DNA of 8,037 bases from assembly GCF_040605455.1 (NCBI RefSeq), contig NZ_JBEXCV010000251.1, forward strand, positions 1 through 8,037, read 5' to 3'. Below are positions 1 through 5,686 of this stretch, one piece after another (within the stretch, counting starts at the first letter, position 1; each line of letters begins with the position of its first letter). The position numbers and the translations under genes are program-made. The notes beneath the pieces were generated by a model. It saw only the letters and a program-made list of their open reading frames with translations. It made no database searches and was not told the origin of the DNA. Origin of the DNA: Embleya sp040605455. Its GTDB lineage: Bacteria > Actinomycetota > Actinomycetes > Streptomycetales > Streptomycetaceae.

Positions 1-228
1 CCCGCGCCGGGTGCCGGGCGTGCCGGCGACTGGCCGCGCCCGGCGATGACCGTGTTCGACCCCGAACCGCACCCCGAGTACGCGGCCGGCCTGCGCCGCT
101 TCCTCGAACTCGGCGACGCCGCACAGGCGCGCCTGTCCGTACCCGACGACGCCACCACCGCCACCCGCGCCGAACCGACCCCCTCCGACCCGACTCGCTC
201 CGAGGAGCCGACGTGCCCAATCCGGTGA
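1..228 (+). CDS. C-terminal end of an unidentified protein (5' truncated by the window)
   Basis: Frame 1 is open from the first base to the TGA at 226-228, and nearly every codon ends in G or C, so this is real coding sequence entering from the left. About 75 residues are visible. An ATG at 46 is in frame, but the frame is equally coding before it, so I read this as the tail of a longer protein and not a 60-residue gene. The first two thirds include a charged, probably helical stretch (EYAAGLRRFLELGDAAQARL). The last 25 or so residues are rich in Pro, Thr, Ser, Asp and Glu and look disordered. The end overlaps the GTG of the next gene by 16 nt, which suggests co-transcription and coupled translation with the VOC gene. 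I do not recognise the family. Confidence 0.6.
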   Translation, partial: PAPGAGRAGDWPRPAMTVFDPEPHPEYAAGLRRFLELGDAAQARLSVPDDATTATRAEPTPSDPTRSEEPTCPIR

Positions 229-602
229 TCTTCATGGACCTGCCGACCCCCGACGTGGAGGCCACCTCCGCGTTCTACGCGGCGCTGTTCGACTGGGACT
301 TCAAGCGGCGACCCGCCGGCGAGTTCAGCGAGGTGCTCCCGGGCGTCAAGCCCAACCTCGGGATCCGCCGCGAGGCGCGCCCGGCGGTGGGTCCGGTGCC
401 GCGCATCTACGTGATGGTCGACGAGCCGCCCGTCTACCTCGACAAGGCGGTCGCGGCCGGCGCGAGCGTGTTGTGGGAGGAGAAGCCGTGGGCCGAGTTC
501 GAGGCCCGCTACGCGGCGTTCCGCGACCCGTGGGGCAACGAGGTCGTGTTGTGGCGCGACAAGGGCACCTACTTCACCCACGGCCACGCCCACCAGGTCT
601 GA
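213..602 (+). CDS. VOC family protein (glyoxalase/bleomycin-resistance fold), first of a tandem pair
   Basis: 129 residues, one VOC module. The N-terminus has the typical first strand and helix (VIFMDLPTPDVEATSAFYAALFDW, about residues 5-28), and the end has the family signature D105-P-W-G-N109 followed by a hydrophobic strand. GTG 213 is chosen because GAGGAG lies at 202-207, five bases upstream, and the first strand begins right after it. VOC proteins include metal-dependent glyoxalases, dioxygenases and isomerases as well as metal-free binding proteins. Here the first-strand His is absent, and the position three after N109, normally the Glu ligand, is Val. A canonical metal site is therefore unlikely, and binding or an antibiotic-resistance-like role is possible. 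The C-terminus ends in three alternating His residues (H123, H125, H127). It is closely similar in length and pattern to the next gene, so the two look like a duplication. The substrate is unknown. Confidence 0.85.
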   Translation: MPNPVIFMDLPTPDVEATSAFYAALFDWDFKRRPAGEFSEVLPGVKPNLGIRREARPAVGPVPRIYVMVDEPPVYLDKAVAAGASVLWEEKPWAEFEARYAAFRDPWGNEVVLWRDKGTYFTHGHAHQV

Positions 603-656
603 CGCTTCGTCGGATCCCGTTCGGTACACCCGAGTTCCCCGCATCCAAGTTTCCCC

Positions 657-664
657 GGAAGGGA
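657..664 (+). promoter_or_regulatory. Ribosome binding site that fixes the start of the second VOC gene
   Basis: GGAAGGGA lies six bases upstream of ATG 671. Homology to the first VOC protein also begins exactly at this ATG. The frame is open further upstream, to an ATG at 473 that lies inside the preceding gene, but that longer version would add an Arg/Pro-rich peptide that is only an out-of-frame reading of the first VOC gene. Confidence 0.7.
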
Positions 665-670
665 CCCCGC

Positions 671-1057
671 ATGACCAACACCCTGGTCTTCGTCGACATG
701 CCCACGCCCGACGTCGACGCGACCACCGAGTTCTACCGCGAACTGTTCGGCTGGACCATCAACCCGCGCCCGCAAGGCGTCTTCCACCAGATCGTCCCGG
801 GCGAGGGACTGCACCTGGGCCTGTACGACGAGGTCGCCCAGGTGCCCGACCCGGCACCGCTGCCCCAGCAGCCGCGCGCCGGTCTGCACGCCCGGGTGTA
901 CATCCTGGTCGACGCGGCCCCCAGCGAGTACCTGAACAAGGCCGTTCTGCTGGGCGCGACCGCGCTGTGGGAGCAGTGCTTCTGGGAGGAGTTCGGCGGA
1001 CACCACGCCTCGTTCCTGGACCCGTGGGGGAACCAGATCGTGATGTGGGAGAAGTGA
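671..1057 (+). CDS. VOC family protein (glyoxalase/bleomycin-resistance fold), second of a tandem pair
   Basis: 128 residues, one VOC module. Strand and helix at residues 5-28 (LVFVDMPTPDVDATTEFYRELFGW) align with the previous protein (shared PTPDV-AT--FY--LF-W), and the end carries D117-P-W-G-N121 as in its neighbour (shared LDKAV/LNKAV, ALW/VLW and DPWGN segments). As in the neighbour, the usual first-strand His is replaced (Asp9) and the terminal Glu ligand position is Val, so a canonical VOC metal site is not seen. A short insertion rich in Pro and Gln (about residues 57-70) has no counterpart in the first copy. The 68-nt gap after the first gene holds no clear terminator, so both are probably on one mRNA. 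The two may form a heterodimer, since VOC proteins commonly assemble as paired modules (inference). The gene ends 17 bp before a strong inverted repeat. Specific function unknown. Confidence 0.87.
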   Translation: MTNTLVFVDMPTPDVDATTEFYRELFGWTINPRPQGVFHQIVPGEGLHLGLYDEVAQVPDPAPLPQQPRAGLHARVYILVDAAPSEYLNKAVLLGATALWEQCFWEEFGGHHASFLDPWGNQIVMWEK

Positions 1058-1074
1058 GGTAGCACCAGCACGGC

Positions 1075-1123
1075 GACATGCCGGTATCCGCGATCCGAAT
1101 CGGATCGCGGATACCGGCATGTC
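1075..1123. terminator. Perfect 23-bp inverted repeat, likely bidirectional terminator
   Basis: Positions 1075-1097 and 1101-1123 are exact reverse complements, with AAT at 1098-1100 as the loop. Each arm carries CCGGTATCCGCGATCCG or its complement. It sits in the 94-bp gap between two convergent genes (the VOC gene stops at 1057, the aldo/keto reductase at 1152), where a symmetric hairpin can stop transcription from both sides. No T-tract follows on either strand. That is common for terminators of high-GC actinomycetes, which often rely on the stem alone (established knowledge). The arms do not resemble the repeat family found at 5375-5717. Confidence 0.85.
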
Positions 1124-1151
1124 CACGTCCCGGCCCGGAACAGGCCGACGT

Positions 1152-2165
1152 TCAGGCGCGGTTCAGGACCGGGCGCGGATAGGGCGAGTCCGCCGGGTTG
1201 ACGTCCGTGCCGGGGGCGACCAGGGCGTCCAGGCGGGTCAGGACTTCCGGGGTCAATTCGACGGAACAGGCGCCGAGTTGGGTCTCCAGTTGTTCCTCGG
1301 TGCGCGGGCCGATGATGGCCGATGTGACGTTCGGGTGGGCCAGTGCGAAGGCCAGGGCCAGTTCGGGCAGCGAGCAGCCGGCGTCGGCGGCGATGGCGGC
1401 GAACTCATCGACCAGCGCGGTCTTCGCGGCCCGCACGGCGGCGTCCGAGTGGTCGAAGTGCTCGGCATTGCGCACGGCCCGCGAATCGGCCGAAACGGCC
1501 CGGCCCGCACGGTACTTGCCGGTCAGCCAGCCTCCGTTGAGCGGGCTGAACACCAGCACGCCCAGGCCGTACCGTCCACACGTGGGCAGCGCGGCCGTCT
1601 CTGCGTGCCGGGCGAAGGCCGAATAGGCCAATTGCTCGACCGCGAAGCGCTCGTGCCCGCGCCGCTCGGCGATCCACTGCGCCTCGACGATGCCCTGCGC
1701 GGGCAGTGCGGAGGAACCGATCGCGCGCACCTTGCCCTGGCGAACCAGGTCGGTCAGGGCCCCGAGCGTCTCGTCCGGGTCGGTGCTCGGGTCCGGGCGG
1801 TGCAGTTGGTAGAGGTCCAGGTGGTCGGTCTCCAGGCGGCGCAGGCTGTCCTCCACGGCGCGCATGATCCAGCGTCGCGAGGCGCCGCGGCGCAGCGGCG
1901 CGTCGGGATCCATCGCCTCGCCGAACTTGGTCGCCAGCACCACGTCGTCGCGCCGGCCCTTGAGCGCCTTGGCCAGGATCGCCTCGCTCTCGCCGAACGC
2001 GTACACGTCCGCGGTGTCCACGAGGTTGATCCCGGCATCGAGCGCGCGATGCACCATGCGTACGCACGCGTCGTGGTCCGGGTTGCCCCACGCGCCGAAC
2101 ATCATCGTGCCCAGGCACAACCGGCTGACCCGCATGCCGGTGCGACCGAGCGAGGTGTACTCCAC
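1152..2165 (-). CDS. Aldo/keto reductase
   Basis: 337 residues, the usual size for an AKR (TIM-barrel NAD(P)H-dependent oxidoreductase). The start is GTG at 2165-2163 (minus strand), giving VEYTSLGRTGMRVSRLCLG, the classic AKR N-terminus. GGAGGG lies five bases upstream; a longer in-frame start at 2282 adds 39 Arg/Pro-rich residues with no AKR character. The catalytic tetrad is present: D50 (in DTADVY), Y55, K80 (in ATKFGE) and H122 (in QLHRPDP). The NADPH-binding segment IIGPRTEEQLE is at 284-294. The enzyme should reduce an aldehyde or ketone, or oxidise an alcohol, in the cytosol. It is divergent from the Rieske gene and convergent with the VOC pair, so it is transcribed alone in this window, though the shared promoter region may link it to the Rieske operon. 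The substrate cannot be deduced. Confidence 0.93.
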   Translation of the reverse strand: MEYTSLGRTGMRVSRLCLGTMMFGAWGNPDHDACVRMVHRALDAGINLVDTADVYAFGESEAILAKALKGRRDDVVLATKFGEAMDPDAPLRRGASRRWIMRAVEDSLRRLETDHLDLYQLHRPDPSTDPDETLGALTDLVRQGKVRAIGSSALPAQGIVEAQWIAERRGHERFAVEQLAYSAFARHAETAALPTCGRYGLGVLVFSPLNGGWLTGKYRAGRAVSADSRAVRNAEHFDHSDAAVRAAKTALVDEFAAIAADAGCSLPELALAFALAHPNVTSAIIGPRTEEQLETQLGACSVELTPEVLTRLDALVAPGTDVNPADSPYPRPVLNRA

Positions 2166-2170
2166 GGGTG

Positions 2171-2176
2171 CCCTCC
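2171..2176 (-). promoter_or_regulatory. Ribosome binding site that fixes the aldo/keto reductase start
   Basis: The minus strand reads GGAGGG, five bases upstream of the GTG at 2165-2163. It is the only strong Shine-Dalgarno match near the N-terminus defined by family resemblance, so it supports the shorter 337-residue protein. Confidence 0.75.
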
Positions 2177-2340
2177 AAGGGTGGTCGTCGCACGTTCTCC
2201 CCCGAGGCTGGCACGACGGCGCGTGTGCACCGATGTGGCCCCGGCGCAGCGCACGGGCCGTTTGTTCGTGCCTCAAGCACATATCGGGGCCGTTTCCCGG
2301 CGCCTACCTTCGGCTGTATCGCAAACATCCCAGGTGACGG

Positions 2341-2345
2341 GGAGG
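2341..2345 (+). promoter_or_regulatory. Ribosome binding site that fixes the Rieske oxygenase start
   Basis: GGAGG, within GGGGAGGAAG at 2339-2348, lies five bases before GTG 2351. The same frame is open upstream as far as an ATG at 2168, but that extension runs through the divergent promoter region and encodes no family-like sequence. Confidence 0.75.
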
Positions 2346-2350
2346 AAGCT

Positions 2351-3550
2351 GTGCCGACTGACCAGCTGGGGGCTGCGGAACGTGCCCTGGACGAGCGGGT
2401 GGCGGAACTTCGCCGGACCGCGGCGGCGCGAGAGGGCGACGGGCTCGTGGTCGCTCCCCTGCCGAGCGAGATGCTGCAGCCGTGGGAGGTCTGGGATCGG
2501 GACCTGTTCGACCTGGAGATGATCCGGGTGTTCGCCCGCTCGTGGGTGTGGCTGGGCGACACCGAGGATCTGCGCCGGCCCGGCGACTTCGTCACCGGGC
2601 GGATCGGCAGCCAGTCGGTGCTGGTGGTCAAGCAGCGGGACGGCTCGATCAAGGGCTTCCTGAACAACTGCCGGCACCGCGCCTCCGGCGTCGCGTTCGA
2701 TGCGGCGGGCAACTGCGGCAAGGCGTTCGCGTGCCCCTACCACGCTTGGACGTACGGTCTCGACGGCAAGCTGCTGTCGATTCCGGACATGAACCGGATG
2801 TACGGTCCGGACTTCCCGATGCAGCAGTACGGCCTGGTGCCCATTCGGGTGCACGTGGCCTTCGACAAGCTCGTCTTCGCGTGCCTGTCGCACAAGGCGC
2901 CGACGTTCGAGGAATGGATCGCGCCGCTGCTGCCGCGCTACACGGCGTACAAGATCGGCGAGTACCACCGCTATCACCGCGAGTTGGACGAGGAGTACCC
3001 GTTCAACTGGAAGGCGTTCGTGGAGAACTCCAACGACGACTACCACGTGCGGTTCGTGCATCGGCGGCTGAACAAGGTGCGCAAGCAGATGGACACCATC
3101 GTGCGCTTCGAGGGCCGCACCACCAGCGGCTACAAGCCGCACAGCGACGCGTACGACATGTCGCTCGGGCGCACCGACCTGGGCGAGGAGGACCTGCGCG
3201 GGAGTTACGCGGAGTTCATCTACCCCAACCTCACACCGCTGCCCTACGCGTCCCAGTTGATCATGGTGCGCGCCGACCCGATCGCGCCGGACCGGACCCG
3301 GCTGTTCTCCCGGATCTACGGGCTGACCGACGACATCGAGCTCCAGGAGCGCGAGTTGGTCAACCTGGAGCTGACCAACAAGGAGGACACCGACATGGTG
3401 ACCGTGCTGATGGAGAACCTCCGTTCGCCGTTCTACCGGGTGGGACCGCCCAGTGCGTGGGAGGGCCGCGCGCAGCACATGATGCGGCAGATCCGCCGGG
3501 ACGTGGCGACGCCGTTGGCGGCCGACGAGTTCACCGGCCCGATCGACTGA
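2351..3550 (+). CDS. Rieske non-haem iron oxygenase, alpha (catalytic) subunit
   Basis: 399 residues. The N-terminal Rieske [2Fe-2S] domain has C107-R-H109 and C128-P-Y-H131, separated by 18 residues. The C-terminal catalytic domain has the mononuclear iron site D229-D-Y-H232-x4-H237, where D229 matches the Asp that bridges electron transfer between subunits in naphthalene dioxygenase-type enzymes. D346 in the NKEDTDM segment is the likely carboxylate ligand. Family members use O2 and two electrons to dihydroxylate, hydroxylate or demethylate aromatic and other hydrophobic substrates. The start is GTG 2351 after GGAGG. Residues 1-40 are a charged, probably helical leader before PWEVWDRDLFDLE. 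It is the first gene of a probable operon with a VOC protein, a SnoaL-like protein and an aldolase. No beta subunit, ferredoxin or reductase lies in the window, so it may be a homotrimeric type served by partners elsewhere. Family certain, substrate unknown. Confidence 0.95.
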   Translation: MPTDQLGAAERALDERVAELRRTAAAREGDGLVVAPLPSEMLQPWEVWDRDLFDLEMIRVFARSWVWLGDTEDLRRPGDFVTGRIGSQSVLVVKQRDGSIKGFLNNCRHRASGVAFDAAGNCGKAFACPYHAWTYGLDGKLLSIPDMNRMYGPDFPMQQYGLVPIRVHVAFDKLVFACLSHKAPTFEEWIAPLLPRYTAYKIGEYHRYHRELDEEYPFNWKAFVENSNDDYHVRFVHRRLNKVRKQMDTIVRFEGRTTSGYKPHSDAYDMSLGRTDLGEEDLRGSYAEFIYPNLTPLPYASQLIMVRADPIAPDRTRLFSRIYGLTDDIELQERELVNLELTNKEDTDMVTVLMENLRSPFYRVGPPSAWEGRAQHMMRQIRRDVATPLAADEFTGPID

Positions 3551-3560
3551 CCACCACCGC

Positions 3561-3582
3561 GCTGCCGCGCTCGCGCGGCGGT
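3561..3582 (+). other. Small intercistronic hairpin between the Rieske and VOC genes
   Basis: GCCGCG at 3564-3569 pairs with CGCGGC at 3574-3579 around a CTCG loop; two wobbles and one more pair extend it to 3561-3582. It lies 10 bases after the Rieske stop in the 77-nt gap before the next gene. There is no T-tract, and the next gene has its own RBS, so it may stabilise the upstream message or partly attenuate read-through. In such GC-rich sequence it could also be chance. Confidence 0.35.
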
Positions 3583-3627
3583 TCGACACCAACCCCGACA
3601 CACCGGAACGTGAGAGGAGCCACCGCG

Positions 3628-4089
3628 ATGGAACCGACGCTGACCGAGGCCCGCTGGACGCATATCGCGCTGCCGTCGTCCGACCTGGAGGCGGCGGTCG
3701 AGTTCTACACCTCGTTCACCCCGCTGGTGGTGGTCTCGCGGCACAACGATGCCGCGGGTTCCAATGCCTGGTTGTCCAACCCCGATCAGGTCCAGACGCC
3801 GTTCGTGCTGGTCCTGGTCGCCTTCGACAAGGACAAGGGCAAGCCGCAGCCGCAGCTGACCCCGTTCGCGCACCTGGGCATGGAGGTGGCCGCTCGCGCG
3901 GACGTCGACGCCATCGCCGAGCGGGCCCGCGCCGCCGGGTGCCTGCACTGGGAACCGATGGAGGTGCCGCCGCCGGTGGGCTACATCTGCGCGCTCAAGG
4001 ACCCGGACGGCAACGTGGTGGAGATCTCGCACAACCAGCAGGTGTTCGCGGAGGTCCGCGAGCTTTGGGGCGACCGGGCCGACGCGTGA
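3628..4089 (+). CDS. VOC family protein with intact metal triad (glyoxalase / extradiol dioxygenase superfamily)
   Basis: 153 residues, one full VOC domain. ATG 3628 follows AGAGGAG (3613-3619) by eight bases. Candidate metal ligands are visible: H12 (WTHIALPSSDLEAAVEFY), H82 (FAHLGMEV) and E132 (DPDGNVVEIS). This is the His/His/Glu layout of metal-dependent members such as glyoxalase I-type lyases, epimerases and extradiol ring-cleavage enzymes. A conserved Lys/Pro-rich turn (KDKGKPQPQ, residues 68-76) separates the two halves. The gene follows the Rieske oxygenase and overlaps the next gene by 4 nt, so it probably acts on the product of the oxygenase, either opening a ring or isomerising it (inference). 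It is short for a two-domain extradiol dioxygenase and would need to dimerise to form complete sites. It differs clearly from the two upstream VOC proteins, which lack the triad. Confidence 0.9.
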   Translation: MEPTLTEARWTHIALPSSDLEAAVEFYTSFTPLVVVSRHNDAAGSNAWLSNPDQVQTPFVLVLVAFDKDKGKPQPQLTPFAHLGMEVAARADVDAIAERARAAGCLHWEPMEVPPPVGYICALKDPDGNVVEISHNQQVFAEVRELWGDRADA

Positions 4090-4562
4090 GCGACCCGGCG
4101 CGGACCCGGCGGGCCGCCGAGGCCTATGTCGCGGCGCTCAACTGCGGTGACCCGGAAGCGATCGCGGCCCGAGTGAGCGAGGACTTCTACAACGAGCACA
4201 CCTCGACGCTCGGCCGGAGTCTGCGCGGGCGTGCCACGTATCGCGAGCGACTGCCCGGATTCCTGGCCGAGTTCGAGGGATTGCGCTACGCCGTGGAGGA
4301 CCTGATCGTGGACGGCGATCGGGCCGCGCTCGCGTACACCATGACGTTTCGCCTGCGGGACTCGGCGGCCGGGGAACCGGTGCGGATCCGTGGGGTGTTC
4401 CGGTTGCGCATGGTGGGCGATCTGGTCGCGCATCGCGTGGACTACTGGGACGGCGCCGAGTTCGAGCGGCAGACGGCCGGCGGCCGGACCGGGGCCGGCG
4501 TGGCGGCCGCTGCGGGCGAGGCCGACTGCGGGATCGACGCCGGCGTCGACAAGAACCGCTGA
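4086..4562 (+). CDS. SnoaL-like / NTF2-fold protein
   Basis: 158 residues. The start is GTG 4086, whose bases overlap the preceding TGA (GTGA), the usual sign of translational coupling; no strong RBS is visible. The core (about residues 6-130) fits the SnoaL/NTF2 cone fold: helix ARTRRAAEAYVAALNCGD, then DFYNEHTSTLG, the helix RATYRERLPGFLAEFEGL, and a closing sheet ending HRVDYWDGAEFERQ. The family includes polyketide cyclases, ketosteroid isomerase-like enzymes, limonene epoxide hydrolase relatives and small subunits of Rieske dioxygenases, which share this fold. The last 28 residues or so (131-158) are Gly/Ala-rich and look unstructured. Position directly behind the VOC gene suggests isomerisation, cyclisation or hydration of the oxygenase product. 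A role as a beta subunit is less likely, because dioxygenase beta subunits are usually somewhat larger. Exact reaction unknown. Confidence 0.82.
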   Translation: MSDPARTRRAAEAYVAALNCGDPEAIAARVSEDFYNEHTSTLGRSLRGRATYRERLPGFLAEFEGLRYAVEDLIVDGDRAALAYTMTFRLRDSAAGEPVRIRGVFRLRMVGDLVAHRVDYWDGAEFERQTAGGRTGAGVAAAAGEADCGIDAGVDKNR

Positions 4563-4583
4563 CAACCATCGAAGGGAACGACT

Positions 4584-5363
4584 GTGCAGACCTTTTCCGC
4601 CACCGGGGCAGGCAAGCTCCGCCGGATGCGTCGGATGTTCGGCGCGGACGGCCGCGCCGTGTTCGTCGCGATCGACCACGCCGCCTACATGGGCGAGGGG
4701 CCGCCGCTGGGCGAACCGATGACGCAGATCGCCGCCGGCGGGCCGGACGCGGTGCTCGCCACCTGGCATCTGGCCCGGGCCTACGCCGACACGTTCGCCG
4801 ATTCCGGGCTGGTGTTGCGGATCGACGGCGGGGCCTCGGAGTTGGGCGACTTCGCCCCGGGCGACGTCACCGACATCATGCATCTGCCCGAGCAGGCGCT
4901 GAAGCTGGGCGCGGACTGCGTGGTCGTGCTGGCCTTCCCCGGCGCGCCCGACGAGCACCTCTCGTTGCAGCGGTTGGCCCGGCTGACCTCGGAGTGTGAG
5001 CAGCTCGGCCTGCCGGTGATGGCCGAGATGATTCCCGGCGGCTGGGGCAAGGCGGTGCCGTGGACCACGGAGAACGTGGCCCGCGCGGCGCGGATCGGCG
5101 CGGAATTGGGCGCCGACATCGTCAAGACGGTCTGCCCGGGCCGCCCCGAGGAGTTCGCCGCCGTGGTCGCGGCGTGTCCGGTCCCGGTCGTGGCGCTGGG
5201 CGGGCCCAAGTCGGACAGCGAGGACGAGGTCGTCGCGCTGGCCCGGGGTGTGGTCTCGGCCGGCGGTGCGGGGGTGGCCTTCGGGCGGAACGTGTGGGGG
5301 TCGGCCAAGCCGCAATTGCTGGTGGAGCGGTTGCGCGATGCGGTTCATGGGGGCGGGGTTTGA
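4584..5363 (+). CDS. DhnA/DeoC/LacD-type class I aldolase
   Basis: 259 residues, the length of a single TIM-barrel class I aldolase of the DhnA/LsrF group. GTG 4584 is preceded by GAAGGGA at 4571-4577, and the gap from the SnoaL-like gene is only 21 nt. Visible motifs: D31-H32 at the end of the second strand (VAIDHAAYMGEGP), E148 (VMAEMIPGG), the Schiff-base lysine K181 in ADIVKTVCPG, GGPK at 206-209, and a phosphate-binding-like end GVAFGRNVWGSAKP (residues 230-243). The group includes archaeal ADH synthase, fructose-bisphosphate aldolase FbaB, the autoinducer-2 thiolase LsrF and GriI of grixazone biosynthesis, so it could either cleave or form a C-C bond. In this operon it could split the oxidised, ring-opened intermediate or condense a small aldehyde with a phosphorylated ketone; the sequence alone does not decide. 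It is the last gene before the repeat/terminator region. Confidence 0.88.
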   Translation: MQTFSATGAGKLRRMRRMFGADGRAVFVAIDHAAYMGEGPPLGEPMTQIAAGGPDAVLATWHLARAYADTFADSGLVLRIDGGASELGDFAPGDVTDIMHLPEQALKLGADCVVVLAFPGAPDEHLSLQRLARLTSECEQLGLPVMAEMIPGGWGKAVPWTTENVARAARIGAELGADIVKTVCPGRPEEFAAVVAACPVPVVALGGPKSDSEDEVVALARGVVSAGGAGVAFGRNVWGSAKPQLLVERLRDAVHGGGV

Positions 5364-5374
5364 TCGGCCTGCGG

Positions 5375-5686
5375 GTCCTCAAGCGCCGGACGGGCTGAGG
5401 TCGAACGGCCTTCGGCCTGTTGTCCTCAAACGCCGGACGGGCTGGATATCGATCGGGCCGGATCCGGAACAGGCCGCAGTCCGCGCGTCCTCAAACGCCG
5501 GACGGGCTGAAGTCGAACGGCCTTCGGCCTGTTGTCCTCAAACGCCGGACGGGCTGGATATCGACCGGGCCGGATCCGGAACAGGCCGCAGTCCGCGCGT
5601 CCTCAAACGCCGGACGGGCTGGATATCGATCGGGCCGGATCCGGAACAGGCCGCGGTCCGCGGGTCCTCGGATGCCGGACGGGCTG
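5375..5686 (+). repeat. Six-copy interspersed tandem repeat (23-bp core, two spacer types)
   Basis: The core begins GTCC and continues TCAAACGCCGGACGGGCTG. Copies lie at 5375-5397, 5422-5444, 5487-5509, 5534-5556, 5599-5621 and 5664-5686. Copies 2-5 are identical; copy 1 has one change and copy 6 three in the CAAACG segment. Two spacers alternate: type A (24 nt, with GGCCTTCGGCCTGTT) at 5398-5421 and 5510-5533, and type B (42 nt, with the palindromes GATATC and CCGGATCCGG) at 5445-5486, 5557-5598 and 5622-5663. This makes two nearly identical 112-bp composite units (5375-5486, 5487-5598) followed by a 65-bp core-plus-B unit and a final core. Near-identity of the spacers points to recent amplification. 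I recall this core as a frequent intergenic sequence in Streptomyces genomes, but could not check this here. Confidence 0.93.

Larger units (their letters stand above)
2166..2350. promoter_or_regulatory. Divergent promoter region between aldo/keto reductase and Rieske oxygenase genes
   Basis: This 185-bp gap must carry promoters for both outward-facing genes. It is less GC-rich than the flanking genes between about 2261 and 2330 (TTTGTTCG, ATATC, CTGTATCGCAAACAT). I cannot assign a convincing -35/-10 pair. A 9-bp direct repeat GGGCCGTTT at 2255-2263 and 2287-2295, spaced 32 bp start to start (about three helical turns), is a possible regulator site. Confidence 0.5.

Noticed and set aside
46..228. 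Stand-alone 60-residue gene starting at ATG 46
   Set aside because: The same frame is coding in character from position 1, so it is better read as the end of a larger gene.
2262..2286. Sigma-70 promoter with TTGTTC and ATATCG
   Set aside because: The spacing is only 13 bp, too short for a normal -35/-10 pair.
1119..2522. Long plus-strand open frame opposite the aldo/keto reductase
   Set aside because: The opposite strand encodes a full AKR with its catalytic tetrad. The plus-strand reading is Arg/Gly/Gln-rich, typical of antisense frames in high-GC DNA, and it runs into the Rieske gene.
2482..4089. Second-frame protein overlapping the Rieske gene and joining the VOC gene
   Set aside because: The part inside the Rieske gene is an out-of-frame reading; only the section from ATG 3628 is a VOC protein.
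3981..5348. Long minus-strand open frame across the SnoaL-like and aldolase genes
   Set aside because: It covers two genes with recognisable families on the plus strand, and its sequence has no recognisable domain.
5375..5686. CRISPR array
   Set aside because: The repeats have regular size, but the intervening segments are copies of only two sequences instead of unique spacers, and no cas gene is present.
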